Made by a program: the position numbers and the translations under genes
Shown here: in pieces, positions 1 to 10,684 of the stretch
Layout of the letters: every line of letters starts with the position of its first letter
Numbering within the stretch: position 1 is the stretch's first letter
The notes under the pieces: model-generated
Seen by the model: the letters and a program-made list of their open reading frames with translations, nothing else
The model's database searches: none
What the model was told of the DNA's origin: nothing
Assembly (NCBI GenBank): GCA_002345675.1
Contig: DDWL01000042.1
Location: 3,625-67,624, forward strand
Length of the DNA stretch: 64,000 nucleotides
Origin: Bacteroidales bacterium UBA2287
GTDB taxonomy: Bacteria; Bacteroidota; Bacteroidia; Bacteroidales; Tenuifilaceae
Direction: 5' to 3'

Positions 1-3000
1 TAAGTGTAATGTTAGGGTACTGAATGGCATTTAGCTCGTCGCTGTCGAACGTAAAAGTATGACCCATTATGGGTGCATTAGTTACTTGCGTTTGCTGAAC
101 TCCTCCAACGGTGTAACCATAATTCCAAATAAACTCAGTTCCATTTAGCGAGCTATTTGTAAACTCAACGTCGAAGGGTGTGCAAAGCGAGTCGAACCTG
201 AAAGTGAAAATCGATTCTACTTTTGGGTGAACTCGAACATTAATAGTTGTATCATGTGTGCAGCCTGTCGATATTTGAGTTGCATTTACCAAGGTTGGCA
301 AAGTAAAATCGCTAGGACCAAGATTAACAAACCTATGAACCATATCACCATATGACGATGTTGCCGTATTCCCATCCTGAAAATCCCATTGAAGGTTGGC
401 GGGGCCACCCGTGCTTGTTATTGGATTCTTGATAAAAGTAATATCGGCACCTGTTAGCCCCGAACAAATTGGACTTGGATCAGCATAGTGCAATTCTAGC
501 TTTGGGGCAACCGAAATGGTTTGTACGGGAGCACTACTCGGACAGGTGAAATTTGGCAGTCCAGTGTTCCAAACTGTTTGTGCATTAAACGTAATAGTAT
601 ATGTAACGTTGTCGTTAATTGCGTTGTTGGGTAGTTCTATAATTGGCTTATCAATGTGGTTATTCGTTACTGCATTTTGCAACACCCCTAATGCATTTGC
701 AGGTGTAAATGTCCAAGAAAAGTTGCTTCCATTAAGCGAAGAATTAGTTAGTTCAACCTTCATGGGTTCACATAAATCGAGAATTCTTAGTGTATAGTTC
801 GCCTCAACCTTAGGATGAACCCGAATTAGGTTAGTAGTAGTATTTTCGCAACCGGAAATTAAGTTTTTAGCAATTAGAGTAACAGTATATAGCGAGTCGA
901 CTGAGCCACGATTGGTAAATGTATGAGTAAACAGAGGAGCCGACGTTGTTGAAGAACCTTGATAACTTCCAAAATTCCATTGAAAATCTAGGACTCCACC
1001 TGTTGAAGCATTAGTAAATTCCACCTCAAAATCGGCGCAGCCTTCATCGAAATCGGTAGAAAAAGCGGCTAAAACCTCGGGATGAATAATAATTGGAATC
1101 TCAAATGTTTTTGTACAGGTTGGATTAGAATTGTTTACCGTAAGCCTAACCGTTACAGGCATGGGTGCGCCCGTTTGGTTTGTAAATGTTTTGGTAAAGT
1201 TACCAATTGCAGTAAGATCGCCCGCATCGCCCGGCCAAACGTCATCAGTGTATCCAACAAAAGCAAACGAGTAACTTTGAATACTTGGTGGCATCCGCAG
1301 GTACGAAAAATCGATTGATTCGCCCGAGCAAATTGCTACTTTATTGGCACTAACCTGTGCTTTAATATATGGTTCAACGTAAACATCGGTTGATGCAGTA
1401 TTCCAGCAGCCATACTCGCTTCGCGCCACAACCAAAACTTCATAGGTAACTTGAGTATTAGTAGTATTACGAAAAATGTGCGATGTAATTGCTCCTCCGC
1501 CAGGAGTTCCATCGCCAAACGACCAAGTATAAGTCATAGTAGGAAGTGGCTGCGAAAGCAAAGAGGTAAATTCAACCTCTGCCGAATCGCAAATGGTAAT
1601 GTTATTTGGGATAAAACTTACAATAACTTCGGGGTAAACAATAACATCGTGCGTTTTAGTTCTTGGGCAACTTAACCCATTAACACTTGTTGTGCGCGTA
1701 TATGTAATTGTTATGGGTAATGGAGCAGCGGTGGTATTAAAATATGCCTTTGGATCAGGGTCTGCATCGTTAAAACCAGTCAAGTCGCCAAAATCCCAAG
1801 AATGGCTATCGCCGCTATTTCCAGAGGAGTTGTTGTTAAAAAAGAGTTCGTCGCCCGAGCAAATATTTCCAGGAAAAATATTGAAATCGGCATTAACGTA
1901 CGGTGCAACGTTTATTTGCTGGGTAATGCTATCCTTGCAACCCCACAGGCTAGTAACCTTAAGTTTTACATCATAGGCATGTCCAATATAGTCTCCTGGT
2001 AGTAGGGGATTTGTATAAACATTATTATACGTATAACTTGGCGATACTAATGAAGAGCCACCAGCCCCATCGCCAAAGGTCCACGAGTAGTTAGAAGCAG
2101 GAGTAGTTTGAGGGGGACCATTAAATTGAACTGAAGTATTGTTACAAACTTCGGCAGGCATTGTAAATGCTGGGTTAACTGGAGGATAAACAGTAACCAC
2201 CTGAGGCAGTGTAGTCTTAGGGCAATCGTTGCGATTTGTTACGGTAAGGCTTATGGTATACGTAATTGGAGCATTGGTGCTGTTGGGCAGGGTTATATCT
2301 TCGCTTGCTCCAGCACTAGGAAAACTCGCTGTAGAAAAAGCGATGGGTGGGTTAGTTACAACTGTCCACGAATGGCTATCAATATCGCCTTGCGAATTAT
2401 TTGCTACATTAACAGTTAACCCAACTACTCCTAAAACATTGGGCTTGGCACATCCATTTGCTTTGTTTAGTGTAAATTTAGGCTCAATAAACGATGTAAC
2501 ATCTACCGAATTTGTTGCCGTAGAGGTGCAACCAAATGGCGAAGTTGCTACCATCTCAATATTGTAGGTAACGGGTACTTCGGGAGTACTTAGCGGATTT
2601 TCGAAGGAGTGGATAAAGGTTTCGTTAGATATTAATGAGGTTCGACCAAACCCATCGCCAAAATCCCACACATAAGTATCGGCTGTATTGGTCGACGATG
2701 TATTGGTAAAAGTACCATCGCGCGGGTTGGCGCATACATCGGGGTTGGGGGTAAAGTTAAACGATGCGGTTATGGAGGGGTGTATAAAAATATCGCGAGA
2801 GGATTGCTTATTGCAACCGCCCAAATTCCTTGAGTATAACTCAACCGTATATACTATAGTAGTATTGGTATTGTTTGTAAAATTGTAGGTTAAATCTTGG
2901 GTATAAACAAATTGTTCATTAGTTCCGTTTTCAAGAATACGCCAATAATTACCACCGGTAGCTCCCACTGAGGTATTTAAAAAATCAATTGTTTTAGGAG

Positions 3001-4738
3001 CGCAACCAAAAACTGCCGATGGTTCGAAAGAGGAGGTTACAGGTGGAAACATTTCAACCTGAACCCTTATTGTAGTATCTGCCCAGCATTCTCTTTTTAT
3101 CACAACATCATAGTTGTAAGGACCTGGTGGCGGAAGTGAATAAGGGTTGTAAATATTAGTATTATTAAGGTAATGTATAGGGCTTCCAACTCTAGACCAA
3201 GTGTATTCATATCCTCCATTAGCCTCAAGATTAATTGTGTCGCCCCAACATACCGATAGTTGTGGAGAACCTACACTTGAATAGGCACTACCCCTATTTA
3301 CATTGTAATCGGAAAAGTAACCGTATTTGCAACCCGTTTGATTACCACCATTAAAAACAGCCAAATGGAAATACTTACTATTAATTACAGTTGTAACTCC
3401 ATTTACCGGGGCAGAAGGGAATAGTTTTTTATCTGGCTTTAACACCCACCAACCATTTATTAACTCAAAATCAGTTGCAGGAATACTAACGAAACCAGCA
3501 GCGCCATATTTAATTTGAAACTTATCCTGCCCCCCATCGCGCACCATTAGGTTTAAATAAAAAGGTTGATTATTTGATCGGGTAACACTAACCCGATTCG
3601 AACCCGTACACCATTGAATTGTGGGAAGAACTGCGCCACCCATTTCGCATCCAAAACCCGATAAATGGTAAACATATACAGGCCCCGAGGCTAAAATATG
3701 AGTAGCATTTTTACTAATTTGAACTACATGGGGAATTAGTTTATTTACAATAGTGGCAGCTGGTACGCCATCAATTGTTATATTGGTGTTGTTATTAACA
3801 GCCCAAATAAATGCTCTCTCACCATTAGAAACTCCTTCTGGTGGATCTAAAGTTGTAAGTGGATTATTTAAATTTATTCGACCTCGCATTATTATATACT
3901 CGTTGCCAACTAAATTTACGGGGATTATCTGATCGCCATTTAAATCTCTACAACCAGCAGGAATAGAATTTACCGAATCGTCTTTTACTGAAATAACTAT
4001 TTTTTTATCTGAAGTAACTTCAGTGCCCCCAAGATGCCCAACGGCAGTTATTGCTGACGCTCGTGCTTGGTACGATTGGCCTTGAAGCAAATCGATGAAA
4101 AAAGGGCCAACTTGCCCTGCTATTGGTTGCGAAGGGGTTATCCAAACCCTAGTAGTACCTGCTTCGGTGGCAACAATATCGAACGCCGAATAGGGCTGTG
4201 GAGCGTAACCACCATTTGACCAAAAATTTTGTGACGGGATAATAAAATGTGTACCAAGTGCATTGTTCCCTTTTAGAGAAAAAATATCGGGGTTGAAGTA
4301 TTCATCTTGCTCAAAATAGGCAGTAATTGAGGTTATTGTAGAAATTAGCTTTAACCCTTTATTTAATACAGTTGTATGGGGTTGGTTTTCAACTTGTGCC
4401 CTAAAAGGGGTTAAATCGATATTTATGGTTTGGTTGGGCCCAATTGGTAATACAATTGGAACAAACAATGGGTTTCGAGGCTGAGTAAGTTCAATAGTTG
4501 TGGAAATAAGGTCGTTGGAATTGGTTACGATTAAATGAATCGGCTCTCCTCCAGGGCAGGAGGAAGGAGGAATATTGCCACAATGACCTGTGGTAATTTC
4601 AGGTACCGAAAACCAAAACTCCTTACCCGTTTGCGCCGAAACGCGCAAATTTCCTTGAAACAGAATAGTTATAAACGTAAGGTATAGTAAGATATTATTT
4701 ACTATCCTTTTGCTACTTTTACAAACTGAATTACTCAT
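1..4738 (-). CDS. Giant secreted PKD-repeat surface protein, C-terminus beyond window
   Basis: The frame is open from an ATG at 4738 to the left edge, about 1579 codons with no stop, so the gene is partial and lacks its C-terminus. Residues 1-36 form a signal peptide ending VSAQ. Residues 37-400 start GKEFWFSVPE and resemble the IgGFc-binding N-terminal domain that heads many Bacteroidota surface proteins. From about residue 600 there are PKD-type Ig-like repeats whose WDFGDG-like strands lie near residues 690, 885, 980, 1075, 1255, 1450 and 1540; the last copies are degenerate (WNFGSYQG, WNYGY). Such proteins usually end in a T9SS or gliding-motility sorting domain, which would lie outside the window. 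A role in adhesion or matrix building is inferred. It is divergent from the next gene and shares a 265-bp spacer with it. Confidence 0.85.
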   Translation of the reverse strand, partial: MSNSVCKSSKRIVNNILLYLTFITILFQGNLRVSAQTGKEFWFSVPEITTGHCGNIPPSSCPGGEPIHLIVTNSNDLISTTIELTQPRNPLFVPIVLPIGPNQTINIDLTPFRAQVENQPHTTVLNKGLKLISTITSITAYFEQDEYFNPDIFSLKGNNALGTHFIIPSQNFWSNGGYAPQPYSAFDIVATEAGTTRVWITPSQPIAGQVGPFFIDLLQGQSYQARASAITAVGHLGGTEVTSDKKIVISVKDDSVNSIPAGCRDLNGDQIIPVNLVGNEYIIMRGRINLNNPLTTLDPPEGVSNGERAFIWAVNNNTNITIDGVPAATIVNKLIPHVVQISKNATHILASGPVYVYHLSGFGCEMGGAVLPTIQWCTGSNRVSVTRSNNQPFYLNLMVRDGGQDKFQIKYGAAGFVSIPATDFELINGWWVLKPDKKLFPSAPVNGVTTVINSKYFHLAVFNGGNQTGCKYGYFSDYNVNRGSAYSSVGSPQLSVCWGDTINLEANGGYEYTWSRVGSPIHYLNNTNIYNPYSLPPPGPYNYDVVIKRECWADTTIRVQVEMFPPVTSSFEPSAVFGCAPKTIDFLNTSVGATGGNYWRILENGTNEQFVYTQDLTYNFTNNTNTTIVYTVELYSRNLGGCNKQSSRDIFIHPSITASFNFTPNPDVCANPRDGTFTNTSSTNTADTYVWDFGDGFGRTSLISNETFIHSFENPLSTPEVPVTYNIEMVATSPFGCTSTATNSVDVTSFIEPKFTLNKANGCAKPNVLGVVGLTVNVANNSQGDIDSHSWTVVTNPPIAFSTASFPSAGASEDITLPNSTNAPITYTISLTVTNRNDCPKTTLPQVVTVYPPVNPAFTMPAEVCNNTSVQFNGPPQTTPASNYSWTFGDGAGGSSLVSPSYTYNNVYTNPLLPGDYIGHAYDVKLKVTSLWGCKDSITQQINVAPYVNADFNIFPGNICSGDELFFNNNSSGNSGDSHSWDFGDLTGFNDADPDPKAYFNTTAAPLPITITYTRTTSVNGLSCPRTKTHDVIVYPEVIVSFIPNNITICDSAEVEFTSLLSQPLPTMTYTWSFGDGTPGGGAITSHIFRNTTNTQVTYEVLVVARSEYGCWNTASTDVYVEPYIKAQVSANKVAICSGESIDFSYLRMPPSIQSYSFAFVGYTDDVWPGDAGDLTAIGNFTKTFTNQTGAPMPVTVRLTVNNSNPTCTKTFEIPIIIHPEVLAAFSTDFDEGCADFEVEFTNASTGGVLDFQWNFGSYQGSSTTSAPLFTHTFTNRGSVDSLYTVTLIAKNLISGCENTTTNLIRVHPKVEANYTLRILDLCEPMKVELTNSSLNGSNFSWTFTPANALGVLQNAVTNNHIDKPIIELPNNAINDNVTYTITFNAQTVWNTGLPNFTCPSSAPVQTISVAPKLELHYADPSPICSGLTGADITFIKNPITSTGGPANLQWDFQDGNTATSSYGDMVHRFVNLGPSDFTLPTLVNATQISTGCTHDTTINVRVHPKVESIFTFRFDSLCTPFDVEFTNSSLNGTEFIWNYGYTVGGVQQTQVTNAPIMGHTFTFDSDELNAIQYPNITL

Positions 4739-5003
4739 AAATAATGAATAAAAAAGATTTAAGTCACTAAATTTTTGCCATTAATACATACTATTACGTA
4801 ACTTGGTCAAAAAAGATATGTGCTTAATCAAATTTGAAATGATTTTACGAAAATAGATATTTTTTAAGAACAAATAGCAATTATTCTTTATGAACATACA
4901 TTGTTTTAAACTGTTAAATGATTAATTGTGTATGAAATCTTTTTTTACTTCAAGTTTGTTATATTTTTAATGCATATTTGAATAATCCTAAACACATCAG
5001 GTT
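4739..5003. promoter_or_regulatory. AT-rich divergent intergenic region between two giant surface genes
   Basis: This 265-bp AT-rich spacer must hold the promoters of both divergent surface-protein genes. On the plus strand CATATTTG (4973-4980) matches the Bacteroidota -7 box TAnnTTTG at 7 of 8 positions, about 24 nt before the ATG at 5004. A TTTG lies upstream, but its spacing of about 14 nt is shorter than the usual 19. I found no convincing box for the leftward gene. Confidence 0.35.
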
Positions 5004-8000
5004 ATGAAAAAATACACAAACAAATTTTATCTGAGCATTATTCTATGTTCATTTTTTCTTTGTATATCAATTGGATTAAAGGCACAAGAGTTTGAGGAAT
5101 TTCTTGTTGAGGATTTTGAGGTTGGCTATTTGCCCGATGGATGGGCTTTACAGTACACCAAGCCACTCTTAAATGGTGTTAATTGGATATATGAAAATGG
5201 GGGTCACACAACTACTCCTTCATTTCCATCGACACGAAAACCATACCCTGCACATTCGGGCACAAAAAATGCACTTTTTTACTATCAAAGTGCGGGATCA
5301 GAATCTACAATACTTTGGACAAAACCCTTTTCGTTAGAACTTGCATTAGTACCCGAACTAACTTTTTGGCACGCCCAAGACCAGCGATACACTTTTGGCA
5401 ACTGGAACAATGACCAATTAAGAGTATACTACAAACGTGGATTAGACAGCGCAAAGGTTCAGTTAGCATATTATCCCGAGGTTCTTCCAAACTGGACCGA
5501 AAGGGTTATCATTATCCCCGACAGCGCTTTTTCTCCAACATTTTATATTGGTTTTGAAGCAATTACAAAAAGTGGGTGGGGTGCTTGTGTCGATGATATT
5601 AGTATTGTTGAAACTGCTACCGCTCAGCTGTCTTTGAATAGCATGACAATCACACAGCCATCTACCCTCCCGTTAACTACTGGGCTTGGCTTTCATCCCA
5701 TTGCTATGCTCACTTTAAAAGTTAGCGGTAATGCTGGAACTTTGCCCCTTGAGTCGTTAAAACTAAAAGTTGCAGGATCCGATCTGCTTTTTAATTCCGA
5801 TGGTTTTAACCTATTTACAACCCAAAGTCCCATCTTTTACGACAAAACAAACGTAGGGACAAGTACTTCAATTATTGATGGAGAGGTTCTTTTCGATAAC
5901 ATAACTTTAAATTTATTACCTGGATATAACTACTTATGGATTACGTGTAGTGTGAAAAATGATGCGCCTTATGGTGCAAGTGTTAATTTTTATATTCCAG
6001 CCGAAGGGGTACAAATAAGTAGCAGCTTATATCCGGTTGAAAATTTAACACTTCCTTCGAATAGAGAAGTAAGAACTTCATTTTTTTATGATAATTTTGA
6101 AAGTGATCTCAACTGGGAACTAATTGGGAACTTTCAGGTATTTGACCCCATTGGACAAACTGGAGGATTAGGCAACCCCGATCCCGTGCATGCATATAAT
6201 GGGATTAAAGTCTTGGGAACCCCTGGTGCTTACCCTGCCAATTTGCTGAATAACCAATATTTGGCAACTTCACCAATTTTCGACCTAACTTATTTCAAAA
6301 ATGTTGAAATTCAATTCGCACGTTGGCTTAATATAGAATACAGCGATAAGGCGAAAATTCAACTCTCCAAAAATGCAGGAGTTGATTGGACAACCATTTA
6401 TGAAAATACTGGGAATACTACAGACTCCCAATGGCAAAAAATTCTATTGCAGGCATCACAAGCAAATCGTTCAAAAGATGTGATGTTTCGGTTTACATTG
6501 GGACCCACAGATGATAGTTGGAACTTTACCGGGTGGAATATCGATGACGTTGCCTTTACTGCGTACCACATTACTAAGGATGTTGGTGTGGTTGACTGGA
6601 TTTATCCATTAAGTGGATGTGGGCATTCCTCAGCCGATTCGGTAATTGTTAAAGTCGCCAACCTTGGCGACGGGCCTATCACACAAGATTTTCCAATTTC
6701 TTATTCATTTAATGGTGGCACTACTTGGATTACCGATATTTTCACTCAGGATCTTGCCATTGGCGACACTGTCGAATTTATCTTTCCCACTAAAGTCGAC
6801 CTTTCTCTACCAGGACTAAAACCACTTGTAATGGCTAAAACTGCACTCGTTAACGACGAAGACTCTTCAAATGACTTACTTTCTACTTCTGTTTTTATTG
6901 CACCAACTTATCCTGTGCCTTATTCTGAAAACTTTGAAAGTAACGATGGTTTTTGGCGCTCCTATGGAACAAGTCTTTGGGCTTGGGGTTCTATTTCCAA
7001 GCCAACCATTAATGCCGCCGTGTCGGGAACCAAAGGTTGGATTACAGACTTAACCCAATCGTATGGCAGCAAATTGTCGTCCAATTATCAAATAGTCTTC
7101 AACGACGGATTCGAAACCAATAAGAACTGGATATTCACAGGTGAATTTGAGCGAAATGTTGCTTCTCATCCACTTTATCCCTATGATGGCCTTTACTTTA
7201 TTGGCAACGACATTTCTGGTCAAGGAGCAAATCTTTTTGGTTACGAAAACGGTATTTTATATACAACCCCCCACGCTGCAACATCCCCACCCATTGACAT
7301 ATCGAACTATCATAGTAACGTAATCGAATTCTATGGATACATTCGTGTGCTCCAAGGCGATACTGCTCGCATTTTAATTAGCCCAAACAATGGGGCTACT
7401 TGGGTAAGTATTTGGGATAATAATGGCGTAGAAACCCTTGAGAACTGGTATAGTTTAAAATCTTTAGTAATAAACGACCAATACTCAAATTCAACTCAGC
7501 TGCGTGTAAGGTTTGCAATTACACATTCGTCAATTGCAGGAGGGAATGAGTCTGGCTGGATAATAGATCAATTTAGCCTCAAAGGAAAAACAGTAAATAA
7601 TAACCCCTCGTTTGTTGAGAGTGCTTGCTATAATCTCACAGGAATTAATAGCCCAATATTCGAAACAAATATATGGACACAAACCGAAGCAGGTGTTGAC
7701 GGGGCATCTCTTTACTATTCAATCAACAAAGGGGTTACTTGGAATAATATGAATAACACAACCTCACACGATTCATACTGGAACTGGTACTCAGGGAACC
7801 CCGTTTCGGCACTTGGTGTCGATGGCTGGAGTGGCCTCGGAACAGGATGGAAGCGGGCTAGACACCTTCTCCCTGCTGCAGTTGCTAATGAAACTTGTGT
7901 AAATTTCAGAATAGGCTTTGCTGCCGATAAACTCAATAATAACTACGATGGCATTGCAATTGACGACGTTAAAATTTATGAAGCACCACACGACTTCGGC

Positions 8001-10475
8001 ATAACCAATATTGTTTCGCCTGCTTCGGCATGCGACTTAACCACCTCCGAACCCGTAACGATTACACTCAAAAACTTTGGGGTTAGGCCAATACCTTCGG
8101 GCCAAACAGTTACAATTGGCATAAAATCCAATCGTTCAGGCAATATTGAGCAGTTCACCGAAAACATTACCTTAACAAGTCAACTTGCTGTAGGAGCAAC
8201 TGTGAACATACCTCTTGTAGGAAGTTTAAATATGAACATAAGTGGTGAATACAACATTGAAGCATTCACAATTTCCGAAATCGACCCATTCTTTTATTCC
8301 TCAACAGCAAACGATACTACTTTATCGGTTGTTGAAGTTATGAAACCTTTTGTCGACTTAGGTTCCGACATTTACACGGTTCACCCCGACACCATTACGT
8401 TTGATGTTACCAACGCAAATGCAACTTCGTACCTATGGCAAGATGCTTCAACCGATCCAATTTTCAGTGTAACAAGTAATACAACCGCCACTTATAGCGT
8501 TACACTTAGCAATGCTATACCTTGTACTGCTTACGACGAAGTACTTGTTGTTAAGCTCAATGTCGACCTAGCCATTTCGGAAATAGTTAGCCCCATTTCG
8601 AACTGTGAACTTACGAATGAAACTTCGCTTGTAATTGAAGTAATTAACTTAGGCACCGATACATTACTTGCTAACCGACCAATAACACTTGGATATGAAT
8701 TCGACGGGGGTGGTCCTGTTGAAGTTGGTCACAACTTAAGCGAAACTCTTTACCCCGACTCAGTTTTCCGCTTTACTTTTGCTGAACTATTCGACTTGAG
8801 CCAGCCTCAATCGTACCCAATTAGGGTGTGGGTAACTACAACCGATGATGAAACTCCCGCTAATAACGAAGTTTCGGAAACGGTTACTGTTTATGGTTAT
8901 CCTATATTCGACCTATCCCCCGACTCTGTTTACCTACAAGCTAACAGCTACGTTGTTGATGCTGGTGCTGGATATAACCAGTACTTGTGGCATAACGATG
9001 GCTCAACAGAACAAACATTTACAGCCGATTCGATTGGATGGGTTTACGCAACAGTAAGCGATATAAACGGATGCTCAACTACCGACTCAATTTACGTTCA
9101 CCTTAAGTACCGCGATGTAATTCCGTTGCAAATAATCACCCCAGTTACGTCGTGTGGTTACGAAAGTCCTGTGCTTCCAAGTTTTGTTATTAAAAACAAT
9201 GGAACCGATACGCTATTCTTCAGCACAACAGTTGTAAATGTTGGCTTCCAATTCGAAGGAGGCGCTTGGGTTGAAGAAGAAGCGGTTCTTACACAGGATA
9301 TATATCCTAACGACACCTTTATTCATACCTTTAGTCAAGAGGTTGATGTAACCGTTATGGGCGACTACTCGATGATTTTTAAAGCTACCACCGACAACGA
9401 AATGCGCCCCGAAAACGATGAACTAAACCATAACATTTCGGTGTTCACTATACCTAATGTTAGTTTGGGCAACGACATTGTTACCCGAAACGCATTTTGG
9501 GTTCTCGATGCTGGTGCTGGTTTCGAAGAGTACCTCTGGAGCACCAACGAAACAACACAAACTATTACAGTTACCCAATCGGGCACTTATTCGGTAACAG
9601 TAACAAATAACGAAATTTGCTCCGATACCGACGAAGTTCAAGTAACATTCCTTCGTCACGACTATGGCATTTCAACAATTGTAAATCCTATTAGCGGATG
9701 CAGCCAAGTGGCTTTAAAAACCGTGCTTGTTCGTTTTTCAAACCTTGGAAACGACACCCTTCAAATTGGGCAAACCATTAATTTTGGCTACAAACTAAAC
9801 CAAAACCAACAAGTGGTGCAGAATTACATAACAACTTTTAAATTAACACCAGGATTTAACTTCTTGTTTACTTTCACACAACAGGTAAATATTACTGAAC
9901 CTAATGAGTACACTATTAAAGCTTGGGCTAAAAACATAGCCGATGTTAACGTTAGCAACGACTCGCTAGTGAAAACAGTAAATACATACGCTCTACCATT
10001 TGTCGATTTAGGTCCTGAGTACCTTTGGGTAACATTCCCTTACGTTTTAAATTCGAATGTAACCGATGTTACATACCTTTGGAATACTGGCAGCACTGAG
10101 CCATCGATTACTGCCGAAGAAGTTGGCAAGTACTGGGTAAGAGTTACCAACTCGAACAGCTGCATTGCCTCCGACACAATAAACTTACGCGACGAAACTT
10201 CAATTGAAGAGATTCCAGGAACATCAACAATGGTATCGGTTTACCCTAATCCATCGAGTAACTTTGTTAAAGCTGAAATTAGCACTACAAAGCAATCGGA
10301 AATTATACTCGAAGTATTCTCGTCAACAGGTCAGTTTATCGAAAAGAGAATAATTCCTGTTACAAATTCGGTGGTTCACACAATTGATGTTACGAACTAC
10401 TCGTCGGGCATTTACTTGCTACGCTTTACCGAGGGGAAGAAATACACCACAATTCGATTAGGTGTAACGCACTAG
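5004..10475 (+). CDS. Secreted multidomain T9SS cargo protein with CARDB-like/Ig-like tandem repeats
   Basis: An 1823-residue secreted protein. Residues 1-28 are a signal peptide ending GLKAQ. The N-terminal half holds MAM/choice-of-anchor-J-like jelly-roll modules: 'FLVEDFEVGYLPDGW' near 35, 'DNFESDLNWE' near 365, 'FESNDGFW' near 640, and each module ends in a 'GWxIDDV/I' strand. CARDB-like adhesion modules begin near residues 524, 995, 1185, 1369 and 1551, each opening with a 'D.GI..I..P.S.C' pattern. The last four alternate with Ig-like 'YLW..GST..T..V...G.Y.V.VT' modules, giving a 182-190 residue period. The C-terminus from about 1744 (VYPNPSSNFV ... GIYLLRF) is a type A T9SS sorting domain. 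It is probably displayed on or released from the surface. No enzyme motif was seen, so an adhesive or structural role is inferred. Confidence 0.85.
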   Translation: MKKYTNKFYLSIILCSFFLCISIGLKAQEFEEFLVEDFEVGYLPDGWALQYTKPLLNGVNWIYENGGHTTTPSFPSTRKPYPAHSGTKNALFYYQSAGSESTILWTKPFSLELALVPELTFWHAQDQRYTFGNWNNDQLRVYYKRGLDSAKVQLAYYPEVLPNWTERVIIIPDSAFSPTFYIGFEAITKSGWGACVDDISIVETATAQLSLNSMTITQPSTLPLTTGLGFHPIAMLTLKVSGNAGTLPLESLKLKVAGSDLLFNSDGFNLFTTQSPIFYDKTNVGTSTSIIDGEVLFDNITLNLLPGYNYLWITCSVKNDAPYGASVNFYIPAEGVQISSSLYPVENLTLPSNREVRTSFFYDNFESDLNWELIGNFQVFDPIGQTGGLGNPDPVHAYNGIKVLGTPGAYPANLLNNQYLATSPIFDLTYFKNVEIQFARWLNIEYSDKAKIQLSKNAGVDWTTIYENTGNTTDSQWQKILLQASQANRSKDVMFRFTLGPTDDSWNFTGWNIDDVAFTAYHITKDVGVVDWIYPLSGCGHSSADSVIVKVANLGDGPITQDFPISYSFNGGTTWITDIFTQDLAIGDTVEFIFPTKVDLSLPGLKPLVMAKTALVNDEDSSNDLLSTSVFIAPTYPVPYSENFESNDGFWRSYGTSLWAWGSISKPTINAAVSGTKGWITDLTQSYGSKLSSNYQIVFNDGFETNKNWIFTGEFERNVASHPLYPYDGLYFIGNDISGQGANLFGYENGILYTTPHAATSPPIDISNYHSNVIEFYGYIRVLQGDTARILISPNNGATWVSIWDNNGVETLENWYSLKSLVINDQYSNSTQLRVRFAITHSSIAGGNESGWIIDQFSLKGKTVNNNPSFVESACYNLTGINSPIFETNIWTQTEAGVDGASLYYSINKGVTWNNMNNTTSHDSYWNWYSGNPVSALGVDGWSGLGTGWKRARHLLPAAVANETCVNFRIGFAADKLNNNYDGIAIDDVKIYEAPHDFGITNIVSPASACDLTTSEPVTITLKNFGVRPIPSGQTVTIGIKSNRSGNIEQFTENITLTSQLAVGATVNIPLVGSLNMNISGEYNIEAFTISEIDPFFYSSTANDTTLSVVEVMKPFVDLGSDIYTVHPDTITFDVTNANATSYLWQDASTDPIFSVTSNTTATYSVTLSNAIPCTAYDEVLVVKLNVDLAISEIVSPISNCELTNETSLVIEVINLGTDTLLANRPITLGYEFDGGGPVEVGHNLSETLYPDSVFRFTFAELFDLSQPQSYPIRVWVTTTDDETPANNEVSETVTVYGYPIFDLSPDSVYLQANSYVVDAGAGYNQYLWHNDGSTEQTFTADSIGWVYATVSDINGCSTTDSIYVHLKYRDVIPLQIITPVTSCGYESPVLPSFVIKNNGTDTLFFSTTVVNVGFQFEGGAWVEEEAVLTQDIYPNDTFIHTFSQEVDVTVMGDYSMIFKATTDNEMRPENDELNHNISVFTIPNVSLGNDIVTRNAFWVLDAGAGFEEYLWSTNETTQTITVTQSGTYSVTVTNNEICSDTDEVQVTFLRHDYGISTIVNPISGCSQVALKTVLVRFSNLGNDTLQIGQTINFGYKLNQNQQVVQNYITTFKLTPGFNFLFTFTQQVNITEPNEYTIKAWAKNIADVNVSNDSLVKTVNTYALPFVDLGPEYLWVTFPYVLNSNVTDVTYLWNTGSTEPSITAEEVGKYWVRVTNSNSCIASDTINLRDETSIEEIPGTSTMVSVYPNPSSNFVKAEISTTKQSEIILEVFSSTGQFIEKRIIPVTNSVVHTIDVTNYSSGIYLLRFTEGKKYTTIRLGVTH

Positions 10476-10490
10476 GTTTTATACGCAACA

Positions 10491-10665
10491 AAAAGGGCTG
10501 TCTCAAAAGAAAAAATAACCACAAATCCCGATAACTATCGGGACGCAAAGAAATAACAAAGAACCACAAAGGCAACACACATATATACAGTTCTTTGTGA
10601 ACTTTGTGTAAAACCTTAGTGCACTTTGTGGTTAGACGTTTGTATCTTATGAGACAGCCTCTTTT
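10491..10665. repeat. Inverted-repeat element (MITE or REP-like) between convergent genes
   Basis: The ends are AAAAGGGCTGTCTCA (10491-10505) and TGAGACAGCCTCTTTT (10650-10665), inverted copies differing by one base insertion. Inside are a CCCGATA/TATCGGG hairpin (10527-10542) and an ACCACAAAG...CTTTGTGGT pair. It lies between the convergent ends of the T9SS gene and the glutamine synthetase gene. It could act as a terminator, but its loop is long and the nested palindromes look more like a non-autonomous element. No target duplication was found. Confidence 0.5.
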
Positions 10666-10684
10666 ATTTTATGCAAAGCAGAGA

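Noticed and set aside
516..2888. Several plus-strand frames of 60-112 codons opposite the PKD gene
   Set aside because: They lie antisense to one uninterrupted minus-strand frame of about 1579 codons.
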